Source: a virus. Taken from it: DNA of 34,719 nt. The notes below the pieces were generated by a model that ran no database searches, was not told where the DNA came from, and saw only the letters and a program-made list of their open reading frames with translations. Below, piece by piece: positions 16,270-23,543 of the stretch (within the stretch, counting starts at the first letter, position 1; every line of letters begins with the position of its first letter). The DNA is taken from the IMG/VR virus record IMGVR_UViG_3300001680_000635, positions 1-34,719 of that record, one strand, 5' to 3'. The position numbers and the translations under genes are program-made.

Positions 16270-16922
16270 TTGATAATATTATTAGAGGACTCTATATAGG
16301 TGGTGTAGGTCCTTGGGATGCTTGGGATGATAACAGCAGTCTTTCGAATAAAAATATATCCCTACTATATTTGACACAAGATTGTAATTGGTCTTGCTGT
16401 TATTGTGATTGTGGTACGAGGATAGGTAACAATACTATAGCAAGTGTGAATGATCTAGATCATCTACGTAATTCTGGGTTAACTTTATATGATATTATCG
16501 ATAGGTTGGTGGTGTTAACAAAGGGGAATGATATTATTTTATCAGGCGGGGAGTTTGCCTTATTAGATGTTAATATGATCGATTATATATTCAAGTCGTT
16601 TAAGGATAGGGCAGTGTCAGTAGCTACTAATGGATTGTTCTTTACCAAAGGGTATCATAAGAAATACGCTGGTCAATTTGACAAGATATATTACCACTGT
16701 GTAGAAGAATTAGGGCAGACAATAAAATACCCTAATATGAAAGACATAATATATATCCTATTAATACATCATAAAAATATATCAAAACTAAAAGATATGT
16801 TTGATATGTACCCAGATATAAAATTCCAGCTGGAATGCTATGCTGATGATATACCTAATGACCCGTTAACCCTAACCAAGGCAGATCATTTAAAAATTCG
16901 AATTTATGATAAGTATCTATGA
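16257..16922 (+). CDS. Short radical SAM protein without auxiliary cluster (rSAM 9)
   Basis: 221 residues, overlapping the previous gene by 13 bases. The motif is CNWSCCYCDCG (Cys43, 47, 50) with additional cysteines at 48 and 52, then ILSGGEFALLD and VATNGLFF. No C-terminal cysteine cluster follows, so only the core cluster is present. This resembles the compact activase or QueE-like size class. CxCG after the motif recalls QueE, but the usual long spacing of QueE is absent, so I do not assign it. It precedes the two epimerase genes. Confidence 0.8.
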   Translation: MGSVIDNIIRGLYIGGVGPWDAWDDNSSLSNKNISLLYLTQDCNWSCCYCDCGTRIGNNTIASVNDLDHLRNSGLTLYDIIDRLVVLTKGNDIILSGGEFALLDVNMIDYIFKSFKDRAVSVATNGLFFTKGYHKKYAGQFDKIYYHCVEELGQTIKYPNMKDIIYILLIHHKNISKLKDMFDMYPDIKFQLECYADDIPNDPLTLTKADHLKIRIYDKYL

Positions 16923-17524
16923 TTATAGCTGTTACAGGCCACTCAGGCTTTATTGGTAAAGCCCTATGTAAAGCCATATTAGATAAGGGATGGACCCTTA
17001 TTAAGATTAATAGATCATTTAAACCTACTGAATGCGATAGGATATATCATTTAGCGTGCCCCAGCACAACTAAAGCTATTAACGATGATCCTGTAGGGGT
17101 TATGGATACTATAATCGATGGCACGCGTAAAGCTATGAAGATATGCCCCACAGCGCAATTTATTAATGCTTCATCTATAGGGGCTAATGATACTATAGGG
17201 GATAATGCCCAAGTGTGTTATAATTCAGCCAAGAGGGTTATGGAGTTGTATCTTAAATATGCTGGTGTTGAGGGGATTAATTATAGACTACCTTCAGTAT
17301 ATGGTAAAGGGATGAGCAAAGATAGCTTGATCCAACGGTGTATTGATGGTAATGCCTACAAACCAAAGGATCCTGACCAGGTTCATTACATAAGCCATAT
17401 AAGTAATGTTATAACAGCAATGATTGATTTGAAGCCTTTAGAAGTAGAGGGAATTACATTAGGAGATATATATGAACATTTTAATTCTGGGCGGCGCGGG
17501 CTTTATAGGGACACACTTAGCTAA
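16919..17524 (+). CDS. Short NAD-dependent epimerase/dehydratase (extended SDR)
   Basis: 201 residues, starting by ATGA overlap on rSAM 9. Rossmann motif GHSGFIGK (TGxxGxxG type) at the N-terminus, IYHLA, INASS and YNSAK (the YxxxK catalytic pair) show an extended SDR sugar epimerase/dehydratase. It is shorter than usual (about 300 residues), missing part of the substrate-binding C-terminal domain. Its last 53 bases overlap the next, longer SDR gene. NAD(P)-dependent change of a nucleotide sugar in the cytoplasm is likely; the sugar is unknown. Confidence 0.8.
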   Translation: MIIAVTGHSGFIGKALCKAILDKGWTLIKINRSFKPTECDRIYHLACPSTTKAINDDPVGVMDTIIDGTRKAMKICPTAQFINASSIGANDTIGDNAQVCYNSAKRVMELYLKYAGVEGINYRLPSVYGKGMSKDSLIQRCIDGNAYKPKDPDQVHYISHISNVITAMIDLKPLEVEGITLGDIYEHFNSGRRGLYRDTLS

Positions 17525-18359
17525 ACGGCTAAAAAGTGAAGGCCATGAAGTAACAATCATTGACTCATTAAGTACATCAGTAATACCAGATTACGGGGTT
17601 AACTTCATTAAAGGTGATGTGTCGACGATGGATTTAGATATCTATCTAATAGAGGCAGACTTAGTATATTACTTGGCAGGATCTGTTGGAGTAGAATACA
17701 TTGATAAGAACCCATCAACAACTCTATTCAATAACATTGACTTAATGACTAAGTTAATCCCAGCATTCGAAAGAGCCCAAACAAAAGTTATATTCTCATC
17801 TACCTCTGAAGTATACGGTGAAGGCCCGACGTTTAAAGAAAGCGACCATTTAAGTATTGGATCTCCGGATAAATTAAGGTGGGGGTATGCCTGTGCTAAG
17901 CTAATGACAGAGTTCATGATTAAGGCTTCTACATTCCCATCAGTTATTGTAAGATTCTTTAATGTTGTAGGCCCTGGACAATCTAGTGCTTATGGCATGG
18001 TTCTACCTAGGTTCGTTGAAGCAGCTAAGGCAGGTAGAAACTTAATCATATATGGCGATGGCAAACAAGTAAGATCATTCTGTCATATAACAGATGCTAT
18101 TGATGCTCTCATACTATTACAAGATGCTGAAGGTACCTATAATGTAGGTAATGGCACCCCAACCTCGATGAATGAATTAGCTAAGGCAGTATTAGGGGCG
18201 CTTTCAACAACATCTAATATGGTATATCGTCCTTATGAGCGAGACTTCTCTAAAGAGCACGGTGATATATACTATAGGGTTCCTGATATTGCTAAGCTTA
18301 AGACGTTAGGATATGAACCTAAATTTGAATTGAATGATATTATTGAGGATATGTTATGA
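17472..18359 (+). CDS. NAD-dependent nucleotide-sugar epimerase/dehydratase (extended SDR)
   Basis: 295 residues. Strong ribosome site AGGAG just before the ATG. Motifs: GGAGFIG, VYYLAGSVGVEY, SSTSEVYG, the YxxxK pair in YACAK, RFFNVVGPGQ, and GDGKQVRSF(C)H, all typical of the GalE / UDP-glucuronate decarboxylase / dTDP-glucose dehydratase group. Such enzymes convert one NDP-sugar to another. With the dehydrogenase at 2-433 it could take UDP-glucuronate, but that is inference. The end overlaps the PIG-L gene start by 4 bases (ATGA). Confidence 0.88.
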   Translation: MNILILGGAGFIGTHLAKRLKSEGHEVTIIDSLSTSVIPDYGVNFIKGDVSTMDLDIYLIEADLVYYLAGSVGVEYIDKNPSTTLFNNIDLMTKLIPAFERAQTKVIFSSTSEVYGEGPTFKESDHLSIGSPDKLRWGYACAKLMTEFMIKASTFPSVIVRFFNVVGPGQSSAYGMVLPRFVEAAKAGRNLIIYGDGKQVRSFCHITDAIDALILLQDAEGTYNVGNGTPTSMNELAKAVLGALSTTSNMVYRPYERDFSKEHGDIYYRVPDIAKLKTLGYEPKFELNDIIEDML

Positions 18360-18968
18360 AAGTAGTTTTTATATTTGCCCACCCAGATGATGAGGCCTAT
18401 GGCCCAGCCGGAACGATTCACCAATTAGCTAATAAAGGACATGATGTTACCTGAAGAAGTATCAACAGGTAGAATGGCAGCATTCGAAAAGAGTTGTATG
18501 ACCTTAGGGGCTAAGCCTATTATGTTCTTAGGCCACGATTGTAAGTTAGAATACCATGAAACCCTTAAACAAATTGAAGAGGTTATTAATGATTTAGAAC
18601 CAAGTGCAGTTTATACCCATAATATATCAGATATCCACAAGGACCATCGCCTTGTTGCTGAATTAGTAATGGTAGCTACAAGACCTAAGCCTGGCTCTTC
18701 GGTTAAAGAATTATATATGTGTGAGTTACCATCCGCTACAGATTGGGCCTTTGGTCAGTTAGGAGCTCCTTTCGAGCCTAATGTATATAAAGATGTTAGT
18801 ATGGAGATCTATAAGAAACAACAAGTAATGGGGTTTTATGCAACAGAAACCTATGCATATCCGGATGCTAGATCAGTTGAATCAATGGAGAGTTTAGCAA
18901 TGTACCGTGGCAAACAAGTTGGAATGCACCGCGCCGAGGCATTTAAGCAGGTATATCGACTCGACTAG
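18356..18968 (+). pseudogene. PIG-L (LmbE) family deacetylase, frameshifted
   Basis: The frame from the ATG at 18356 codes FIFAHPDDEAYGPAGT, the PIG-L zinc and catalytic motif (HPDD), then stops at TGA 18452-18454 after 32 residues. The rest continues in the +1 frame from about 18441 to 18968: GRMAAFEKSC, YTHNISDIHKDHRLV (the second His motif) and the family C-terminal part. Family members remove N-acetyl groups from GlcNAc-type sugars. Compared with relatives, a strand of roughly ten residues after GHDV seems missing, so a short deletion (length not a multiple of three) explains the break. It could be real decay or a sequence error; a functional +1 slip is less likely. It converges with the minus-strand deacetylase and overlaps it by 26 bases. 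Confidence 0.8.
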
Positions 18969-19458
18969 ATCCATAAAATTTAGTGAAGCCATAAGGTTTA
19001 AGTAACCCCGCATATAATCCATCAAGCTCTACATTATATGGAAAGCAAAAACTTGTGGGTACATAGTCTAAATTAGTTTTAAACCAATCTAGCATTAGAT
19101 TAGTATCTTCTTTAATATGTTTAACTTTATCAATTAACTTAGGAATTTTAGATACATCTTTATGATAATGTGAGTGGCCCCCAATCTCTATACCCATATC
19201 AATTAATTCTTTTATTTGTTGTATGGTCATATAGTTCTCAGTGTTACCATCTCTATACTTCTTATGGGCATTAGGTGCTGATATAAACTCACTACTTTGT
19301 TCTTGTATACATATAACATTAGATGATATAAAGTAGATCTTATCGTTAGGTAGATCTTTACCATATAGGTATTGGCTATATAAACCATCATCAAACGTAC
19401 ACAGGCCTGATGGTATATGGGTATATTCATTCATTTCATGTATCATTAATACTGTCAT
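18943..19458 (-). CDS. Polysaccharide deacetylase (NodB-like)
   Basis: 171 residues, the only minus-strand gene. NodB motifs: FDDG (TFDDGLYSQY) near residue 22, HSHYH (GGHSHYH) near 95, and FCFPYN near 140. The Asp and two His bind zinc or cobalt in this family, which removes N-acetyl groups from GlcNAc polymers. It is shorter than most NodB-domain proteins but holds the core. Its tail overlaps the PIG-L gene's tail, so both are deacetylases meeting end to end. It is divergent from the tail-fibre genes, with 119 bases between them. Separate strand suggests separate timing or a more recent insertion. Confidence 0.82.
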   Translation of the reverse strand: MTVLMIHEMNEYTHIPSGLCTFDDGLYSQYLYGKDLPNDKIYFISSNVICIQEQSSEFISAPNAHKKYRDGNTENYMTIQQIKELIDMGIEIGGHSHYHKDVSKIPKLIDKVKHIKEDTNLMLDWFKTNLDYVPTSFCFPYNVELDGLYAGLLKPYGFTKFYGSSRVDIPA

Positions 19459-19564
19459 AGTTAGTACCTAGTGGCTTGGTGAACATGGTTCCATTATATC
19501 ATGCTTTATGCGGGTTGTAAACCGGCTAAACACAATTTATATATAATTATTAAAGATTTAAAGC

Positions 19565-19572
19565 TATAAATA
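19565..19572 (+). promoter_or_regulatory. T4-type late promoter octamer before tail-fibre genes
   Basis: TATAAATA lies five bases before the ATG at 19578. By T4 spacing transcription would start close to that ATG, leaving a nearly leaderless message; no ribosome site is seen there. It is well placed to drive the tail-fibre genes. The rest of the 119-base intergenic stretch is AT-rich and holds no clear terminator. Confidence 0.5.
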
Positions 19573-19577
19573 ACTAC

Positions 19578-19919
19578 ATGAGCATAATAAGACAATTAGC
19601 AAAATTCGACAGATATACTAAAGCCGAAACAGATATTAAGATAGTAGCTTTAAGTCCTCCAACGGACCTAACAGGCTATTATACTAAAGCCGAAACAGAT
19701 GTAAAAATAGTAGCTTTAAGTCCTCCAACGGATCTTAGCCCATACTATAATAAGGTACAAGTAGATTCAATTATAAATACCTTGAAAGGTACTGCATCCG
19801 CAGACTTCGATACTCTTGGTGAGCTTGAAGTTGGTATGGATGCTAATGAATTATCGGTGGTGAGTAACGCAGCAGCTATTGTAGCAGCTCAGAACCAAAT
19901 TGTGACTAACCATCCATAG
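19578..19919 (+). CDS. Tail-fibre-like protein with YTKAETD repeats
   Basis: 113 residues. Two near-identical 22-residue repeats (YTKAETDxKIVALSPPTDL, at 19614-19745) are followed by a YYNKVQVDSIINTLKGTASADFDTLGELE stretch that is common in phage fibre shafts. It appears to be an N-terminal fibre or adaptor piece; another copy of the repeat lies in the larger fibre gene at 20443. The ATG is close to the putative late promoter, and the start has no clear ribosome site. The next gene follows after 12 bases. It may be separate or part of a larger fibre gene broken in this sequence. Confidence 0.65.
   Translation: MSIIRQLAKFDRYTKAETDIKIVALSPPTDLTGYYTKAETDVKIVALSPPTDLSPYYNKVQVDSIINTLKGTASADFDTLGELEVGMDANELSVVSNAAAIVAAQNQIVTNHP
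19614..19745 (+). repeat. Tandem 66-base repeat coding a fibre module (two copies)
   Basis: Two tandem copies, 19614-19679 and 19680-19745, each coding a 22-residue unit beginning YTKAETD. A third, DNA-diverged copy with the same protein sequence lies at about 20443-20508 in the fibre gene downstream. Confidence 0.8.
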
Positions 19920-19931
19920 GAGAATATTTAA

Positions 19932-20303
19932 ATGAGTACATTAACAGATGCAGTAAATGCATTAGTAACAAACACAACAACCCTACAGACTACCGTAACA
20001 GGTAGAATTACAGATATGGATGGCAAGATTGCCTCAGCAGATACTGCTAAGGTAGCAGCTGAAGCAGCTAAGGCTGGAGCAGAAGTTGCAAAGAGTTTAG
20101 CTGATACAGCTAAAACAGATGCTGAAACTGCAAAGACATTAGCTGAGAACGCTAAGGTTGCTGCAGAAGCTGCTAAGACAACAGCTGCTACTGCTAAGAC
20201 AGATGCTTTACTAGCTAAGGCTGCTACAGATACTGCTAAAGGTAATGCAGTAGCTGCACAGTCTGCTGCTGAGAGTGCTAAGTGGTGCTGTTGCAGGTGG
20301 TGA
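19932..20303 (+). CDS. Tail-fibre N-terminal part with Ala/Lys coiled-coil repeats (frame breaks at its end)
   Basis: 123 residues as read. After an N-terminal segment come many short repeats of the AKxxAExAK type (about residues 32-115), typical of phage fibre shaft coiled coils. The frame then ends in a cysteine/tryptophan-rich run (KWCCCRW) that looks like out-of-frame translation. The fibre continues in the +1 frame from 20275 as SGAVAGGEMSAKYHAQ. Loss of two bases near 20280 in an 'agag' run would explain this. Together the pieces would form one fibre of about 455 residues. Confidence 0.7.
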   Translation: MSTLTDAVNALVTNTTTLQTTVTGRITDMDGKIASADTAKVAAEAAKAGAEVAKSLADTAKTDAETAKTLAENAKVAAEAAKTTAATAKTDALLAKAATDTAKGNAVAAQSAAESAKWCCCRW

Positions 20304-21300
20304 AATGTCTGCTAAGTATCATGCACAAACTGCTAGTACTGATGCAGCAACAGCGACTGCTAAAGCCGCTGCTGCACTAGCTTCTGCTAATGCTGCTGGC
20401 CCTAATGCTACTACAGCTGCTAATGCTGTGTTATCTGATAGATACACTAAAGCAGAGACTGATGCTAAGATTGTAGCATTGAGTCCTCCTACTGATATCT
20501 CAGGTAAATTGAGTTTATCTGGCGGAACTATGACAGGCACATTGAGCATTGATCAACCGTCTGATTATGATAAAACCACACTGACTTCTCTGACAAATGC
20601 ACCAATTATGGTACCAGAAACGAATGTAGGCTCAACTGACACATTCCTGCCAATCATACATCAAAAAGCATTATATGCATCTGGATATAGAACTCACCTA
20701 AATATAGGACTAAGAAAAGATGCCTCTGGATGGGGAACAGGTACTGAATTTAATTCTTCTACTGGTATGTATGTGGCATTGGGTGGTAATGATTCTAACC
20801 CGACTAAGGCGTTTAACTTAACCTATAATGGGAATATCTTTCACAGTGATGGGCATAAGTTCTGGAATTCCGATAATATGTCACCTTCTAAAGTGGTCTT
20901 TGCTGGTATGGACGCATCTCATTCTCAAGCAGGTAGTACTTGGGTTAATCCTGATTTAGGTAGTCACTATATAGCACCTAATGCTGACTATGTTACCCAG
21001 AGTGGTATTTACTTGACTATAGTTAAGGAAGGTTATTATCAAGTTTCAGGGCATGTCCTGATGCATGATAACGGTGGTTCATCTATGAGATGTCAAACAC
21101 TCGTAGATGATGTTGTCAAACAATATACTTACTTAAAAGCATCTAATGGTGGTTGGAATACCGCCTACCCTACGCATTCACAGCACTATACTGTGGGACA
21201 AAAGATATCCTTTGCATTCTTCACTAGTGGTGGTAATCCATATCCGTACCATAGCCACACTTACCACTCTAGAATTTATCTAACATACATAGGAACTTAA
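20275..21300 (+). CDS. Tail-fibre C-terminal part, likely joined with 19932-20303
   Basis: 341 residues from a GTG at 20275, though true translation probably comes from the upstream gene through a lost frame. Seen: an alanine-rich shaft, a YTKAETDAKIVALSPPTDI repeat (20443), then a 'LSGGTMTGTL' fibre motif, a middle domain, and a beta-rich C-terminal domain (from about residue 205) ending in aromatic, His-rich strands (YPYHSHTYHSRIYLTYIGT). The end resembles C1q/TNF-like trimeric receptor-binding heads, a weak match. It would sit at the tail tip and touch the host surface. Receptor unknown. Confidence 0.75.
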   Translation: MLSGAVAGGEMSAKYHAQTASTDAATATAKAAAALASANAAGPNATTAANAVLSDRYTKAETDAKIVALSPPTDISGKLSLSGGTMTGTLSIDQPSDYDKTTLTSLTNAPIMVPETNVGSTDTFLPIIHQKALYASGYRTHLNIGLRKDASGWGTGTEFNSSTGMYVALGGNDSNPTKAFNLTYNGNIFHSDGHKFWNSDNMSPSKVVFAGMDASHSQAGSTWVNPDLGSHYIAPNADYVTQSGIYLTIVKEGYYQVSGHVLMHDNGGSSMRCQTLVDDVVKQYTYLKASNGGWNTAYPTHSQHYTVGQKISFAFFTSGGNPYPYHSHTYHSRIYLTYIGT

Positions 21301-21304
21301 TAAC

Positions 21305-21580
21305 ATGAGAGTATTAATTACAGGACCAGATGGTGAACCTTTTGATAAAGAAGGTGTTGCTAAATTAAATTTAGGTGACTCTGAAACCCCAGAACTATTA
21401 ATAATAGAAGAGGCTCGTCTTGTTCTAGAATGGGAAGATGCACAGTATCAGAGACAACGAAAATACCCTTCACTAGAAGAGCAAGCAGACATGGCTTACT
21501 GGGATAGAAAGAATGGCACAACTACTCTTGATGATGCGTTAGACGCAGTCAAAGCTGAATACCCCAAGCCTGCAGAATAG
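21305..21580 (+). CDS. Small tail-fibre assembly-like protein
   Basis: 91 residues, starting 5 bases after the fibre gene. The C-terminal half (RKYPSLEEQADMAYWDRKNGTTTLDDALDAVKAEYPKP) resembles the 'YPsleeQldm.y..' region of small proteins often found after phage fibre genes and taken as tail-fibre chaperones or assembly factors. No membrane segment or cysteine is present. The location after the fibre supports the reading; no biochemical motif proves it. Confidence 0.6.
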   Translation: MRVLITGPDGEPFDKEGVAKLNLGDSETPELLIIEEARLVLEWEDAQYQRQRKYPSLEEQADMAYWDRKNGTTTLDDALDAVKAEYPKPAE

Positions 21581-21612
21581 AGCTAAGGACTGATGGATGT
21601 ATACCTATAGTG

Positions 21613-21620
21613 TATAAATA
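21613..21620 (+). promoter_or_regulatory. T4-type late promoter octamer
   Basis: TATAAATA in the 45-base gap after the small fibre-assembly gene, six bases before the ATG at 21626. Same arrangement as at 19565. It would serve the membrane-protein and phoH genes downstream. Confidence 0.5.
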
Positions 21621-21625
21621 AGTTC

Positions 21626-21981
21626 ATGAAGGCTCTAACATTATTATTTACTTTAATCTTTCTGGAGTTACTACCGCAGTAACATCTGTCATCGCAGGGC
21701 CTGTACCTGCAATAGCTAATCTAGTTGCTTCTGTAGCAGTAGATGAAGTCCTACCTGAGCCTGGACCTAAGATAGAAGATATCAAATCAAACAAACAATT
21801 AGTAGCCTATATGTGGAGTGAGTTTAAAGAATTCATCCTATATGGCGCTATCGCCTTCTTTGCCTTCACCACTGTTATTACCCCATGGGCAGTACAGCGC
21901 AGGGCCAGAAGAAAACGTAGATACGAACAATACAAATACGAAGCTAAATTAGCTAGGGAAAAAGACAATGGAAATTTATGA
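21626..21981 (+). pseudogene. Small membrane protein, frameshifted near its signal segment
   Basis: The ATG at 21626 begins MKALTLLFTLIF, a signal- or membrane-segment start, and ends at a stop 18 codons on. From about 21658 the -1 frame runs open to the stop at 21979-21981: SGVTTAVTSVIAGPVPAIANL (hydrophobic), VLPEPGPKIED, a second membrane segment (FILYGAIAFFAFTTVITPW) and a basic RRARRKRRY tail. No in-frame ATG exists upstream in that frame, so one missing base near the 'ctttct' run joins both parts into about 118 residues. Small two-segment membrane protein with basic tail; a lysis (holin-like) role is a guess. Confidence 0.55.
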
Positions 21982-22558
21982 TTTACTAGTACAGTTCTGG
22001 CAATTCACCGTGGTGGCTATACTCATTTTAGTGGGATATATAGTTTCCTTAGTTCACTCCTACAGCCATACTCCAATTGGCTTTAAAGCTAATGAGATGC
22101 CTGTAATGAGGCCTATTGCTATTCCTACAAAGGATAAAGGCTTTTGGGGTGGAGTATGGACATGGCTTATGGTTACCCGTAAGTGGGAAATTATTAAGGA
22201 TTATAAGTTTGTTATTAACGGAGAAGCTTATGTTATCCCTAAAGGATTTATATTCGATGGGGCTTCAGTCCCTAAATTCTTTAGAAGTTGGTTAAGCCCT
22301 ATGGGGGTATTGCTAATTGGTGGATTAGTCCACGACTATGGATATAAGTATCAAACCCTATTGAGGAAGGGTAAGAAGACTTGCGCAGGTCTTAAGAGAC
22401 AAAAAGAGATGGATATTATCTTTAGAGACATTAATATTGATGTTAATGGCTTTAAGGTTATAAACTATCTAGCCTATTATGCATTAAGGTTAGGTGGATT
22501 CTTCGCTTGGAAAGGCCACAGAAAGCGCGGGGATGATTGGAAATCTTCAGCTAAATAA
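21968..22558 (+). CDS. DUF1353-family protein with N-terminal membrane anchor
   Basis: 196 residues, overlapping the preceding frame by 14 bases. Residues about 8-30 form a membrane segment (FTVVAILILVGYIVSLV). The soluble part contains PKGFIFDGASVPKFF, LVHDYGY and then a helix with KEMDIIFRDI, the pattern of DUF1353, found in many phages, sometimes near lysis genes. The His-Asp pair (HDYGY) with the DGAS region may form an active site, but the function is not known. Placement beside small membrane proteins suggests a role at the cell envelope. Confidence 0.75.
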   Translation: MEIYDLLVQFWQFTVVAILILVGYIVSLVHSYSHTPIGFKANEMPVMRPIAIPTKDKGFWGGVWTWLMVTRKWEIIKDYKFVINGEAYVIPKGFIFDGASVPKFFRSWLSPMGVLLIGGLVHDYGYKYQTLLRKGKKTCAGLKRQKEMDIIFRDINIDVNGFKVINYLAYYALRLGGFFAWKGHRKRGDDWKSSAK

Positions 22559-22576
22559 TTAATTATGAGGGATTAA

Positions 22577-23278
22577 ATGAGTAAAAAGAAAAATATCATC
22601 AGTGCTAAGGCCCTGATGAATAAACAGCATTTAGAATTGGTAGGATTTGACCCACTAACTGATGCCCAAGATGCATTTTTTAAAAATTATGAAGGGGGTA
22701 AATCCCAAGTATTAGCCGGAAGCGCTGGTACAGGTAAGACCTTTATGTCCCTTTATAAAGCCTTCGAGGAGATACTTAACACCAAGTTAAATTATCGAAG
22801 AATAGTTATTGTAAGATCTGCGGTGGCCACTAGAGATATAGGACATCTCCCTGGTACCCTTGAGGAGAAACAAGCTATTTACGAGATACCATATATTGGT
22901 ATTTGTAATGAATTATTTAATAGAGGCGATGCGTATGGCCTAATGAAGAAGAATGGTATTATAGACTTTATGCTTACTTCGTACGTTCGAGGTATTACCC
23001 TTGATGAGACTATTGTTATCGTTGATGAGTTTCAAAACTTAACGGCCCATGAAGCTGATTCTATTATAACAAGATTAGGAAAAGGTTCAAAGATTATTTA
23101 CTGTGGAGATACTTGCCAAACGGACTTCACACGAAACGGTGAAAAAGATATTAAGTCATTTATTGACATTGTATCAGCCATGCCTAAATGGTTTAACATT
23201 AATAAGTTTACCACTGACGATATCGTTAGATCAGGTATTGTTAAAGATTATATTAAGACGAAAGAAAGGATACTTTAA
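22577..23278 (+). CDS. phoH: PhoH-like ATPase
   Basis: 233 residues. Walker A GSAGTGKT near residue 48, VIVRSAV, LPGTLEEK, Walker B IVIVDEFQN near 147, and IIYCGDTCQTD identify the PhoH/RecD-like P-loop NTPase common in marine phages. PhoH is named for phosphate regulation in E. coli, but its phage role is unknown; the fold is helicase-like and some relatives act on RNA. The start has a GAGGG ribosome site in the short gap before it. It is a useful marker of a marine T4-like phage. Confidence 0.92.
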   Translation: MSKKKNIISAKALMNKQHLELVGFDPLTDAQDAFFKNYEGGKSQVLAGSAGTGKTFMSLYKAFEEILNTKLNYRRIVIVRSAVATRDIGHLPGTLEEKQAIYEIPYIGICNELFNRGDAYGLMKKNGIIDFMLTSYVRGITLDETIVIVDEFQNLTAHEADSIITRLGKGSKIIYCGDTCQTDFTRNGEKDIKSFIDIVSAMPKWFNINKFTTDDIVRSGIVKDYIKTKERIL

Positions 23279-23299
23279 AATAAACACTAGGAGCTAAAA

Positions 23300-23395
23300 A
23301 TGAACAAAGAGAAGTGTATGCTGTGTGGCATAGCAATAATGGTTAATGTAGTGTTACTACTAAGTGTCATTATACTTCTCGTCAATGTTCAGTAG
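23300..23395 (+). CDS. 31-residue single-span membrane peptide
   Basis: Starts after a good ribosome site (AGGAGCT at 23288-23294). The charged start MNKEKC is followed by one hydrophobic span, IAIMVNVVLLLSVIILLVNV. Two cysteines (CMLC) precede the span. It overlaps the next small gene by 11 bases. A lysis accessory or a tiny membrane protein is possible; not identified. Confidence 0.55.
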   Translation: MNKEKCMLCGIAIMVNVVLLLSVIILLVNVQ

Positions 23396-23543
23396 ATTAA
23401 CCCACTGTTTAGCAGAGAAGAAATGTTTTACTTCTTGGACCTGGGTTAAGTGCCAGTGTTTAGCATATATACTTGTATGGATGATTGGCACACCTTTACT
23501 GCTAATTGGAATTGCATTAATACTAACGGAGGTTAATAAATGA
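23385..23543 (+). CDS. 52-residue membrane protein with cysteines
   Basis: Starts within the previous small gene and ends with an ATGA overlap on the exported protease-like gene. It has an N-terminal charged, Cys/Trp-rich part and one clear C-terminal membrane span (LVWMIGTPLLLIGIALILTEV). The tight overlap on both sides supports translation. Nested small membrane genes of this kind recall phage lysis sets (holin, spanin), but no signature such as a lipobox is seen. Confidence 0.5.
   Translation: MFSRLTHCLAEKKCFTSWTWVKCQCLAYILVWMIGTPLLLIGIALILTEVNK

Noticed and set aside
16257-16922. rSAM 9 as QueE or NrdG
   Set aside because: The cysteine spacing and the flanking motifs of those enzymes are not present.
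18452-18454. TGA in the PIG-L gene as a programmed +1 frameshift or selenocysteine site
   Set aside because: No supporting slippery context or downstream structure was seen, and residues appear to be missing at the join, which favours an indel.
19513-19523. Small inverted repeat GGTT-gta-AACC upstream of the fibre genes
   Set aside because: Four-base stem with no U-run; too weak for a terminator.
19459-19577. tRNA, attachment site or origin in the divergent gap
   Set aside because: No cloverleaf, no repeat pair and no iterons were seen; only an AT-rich stretch with a late-promoter-like octamer.
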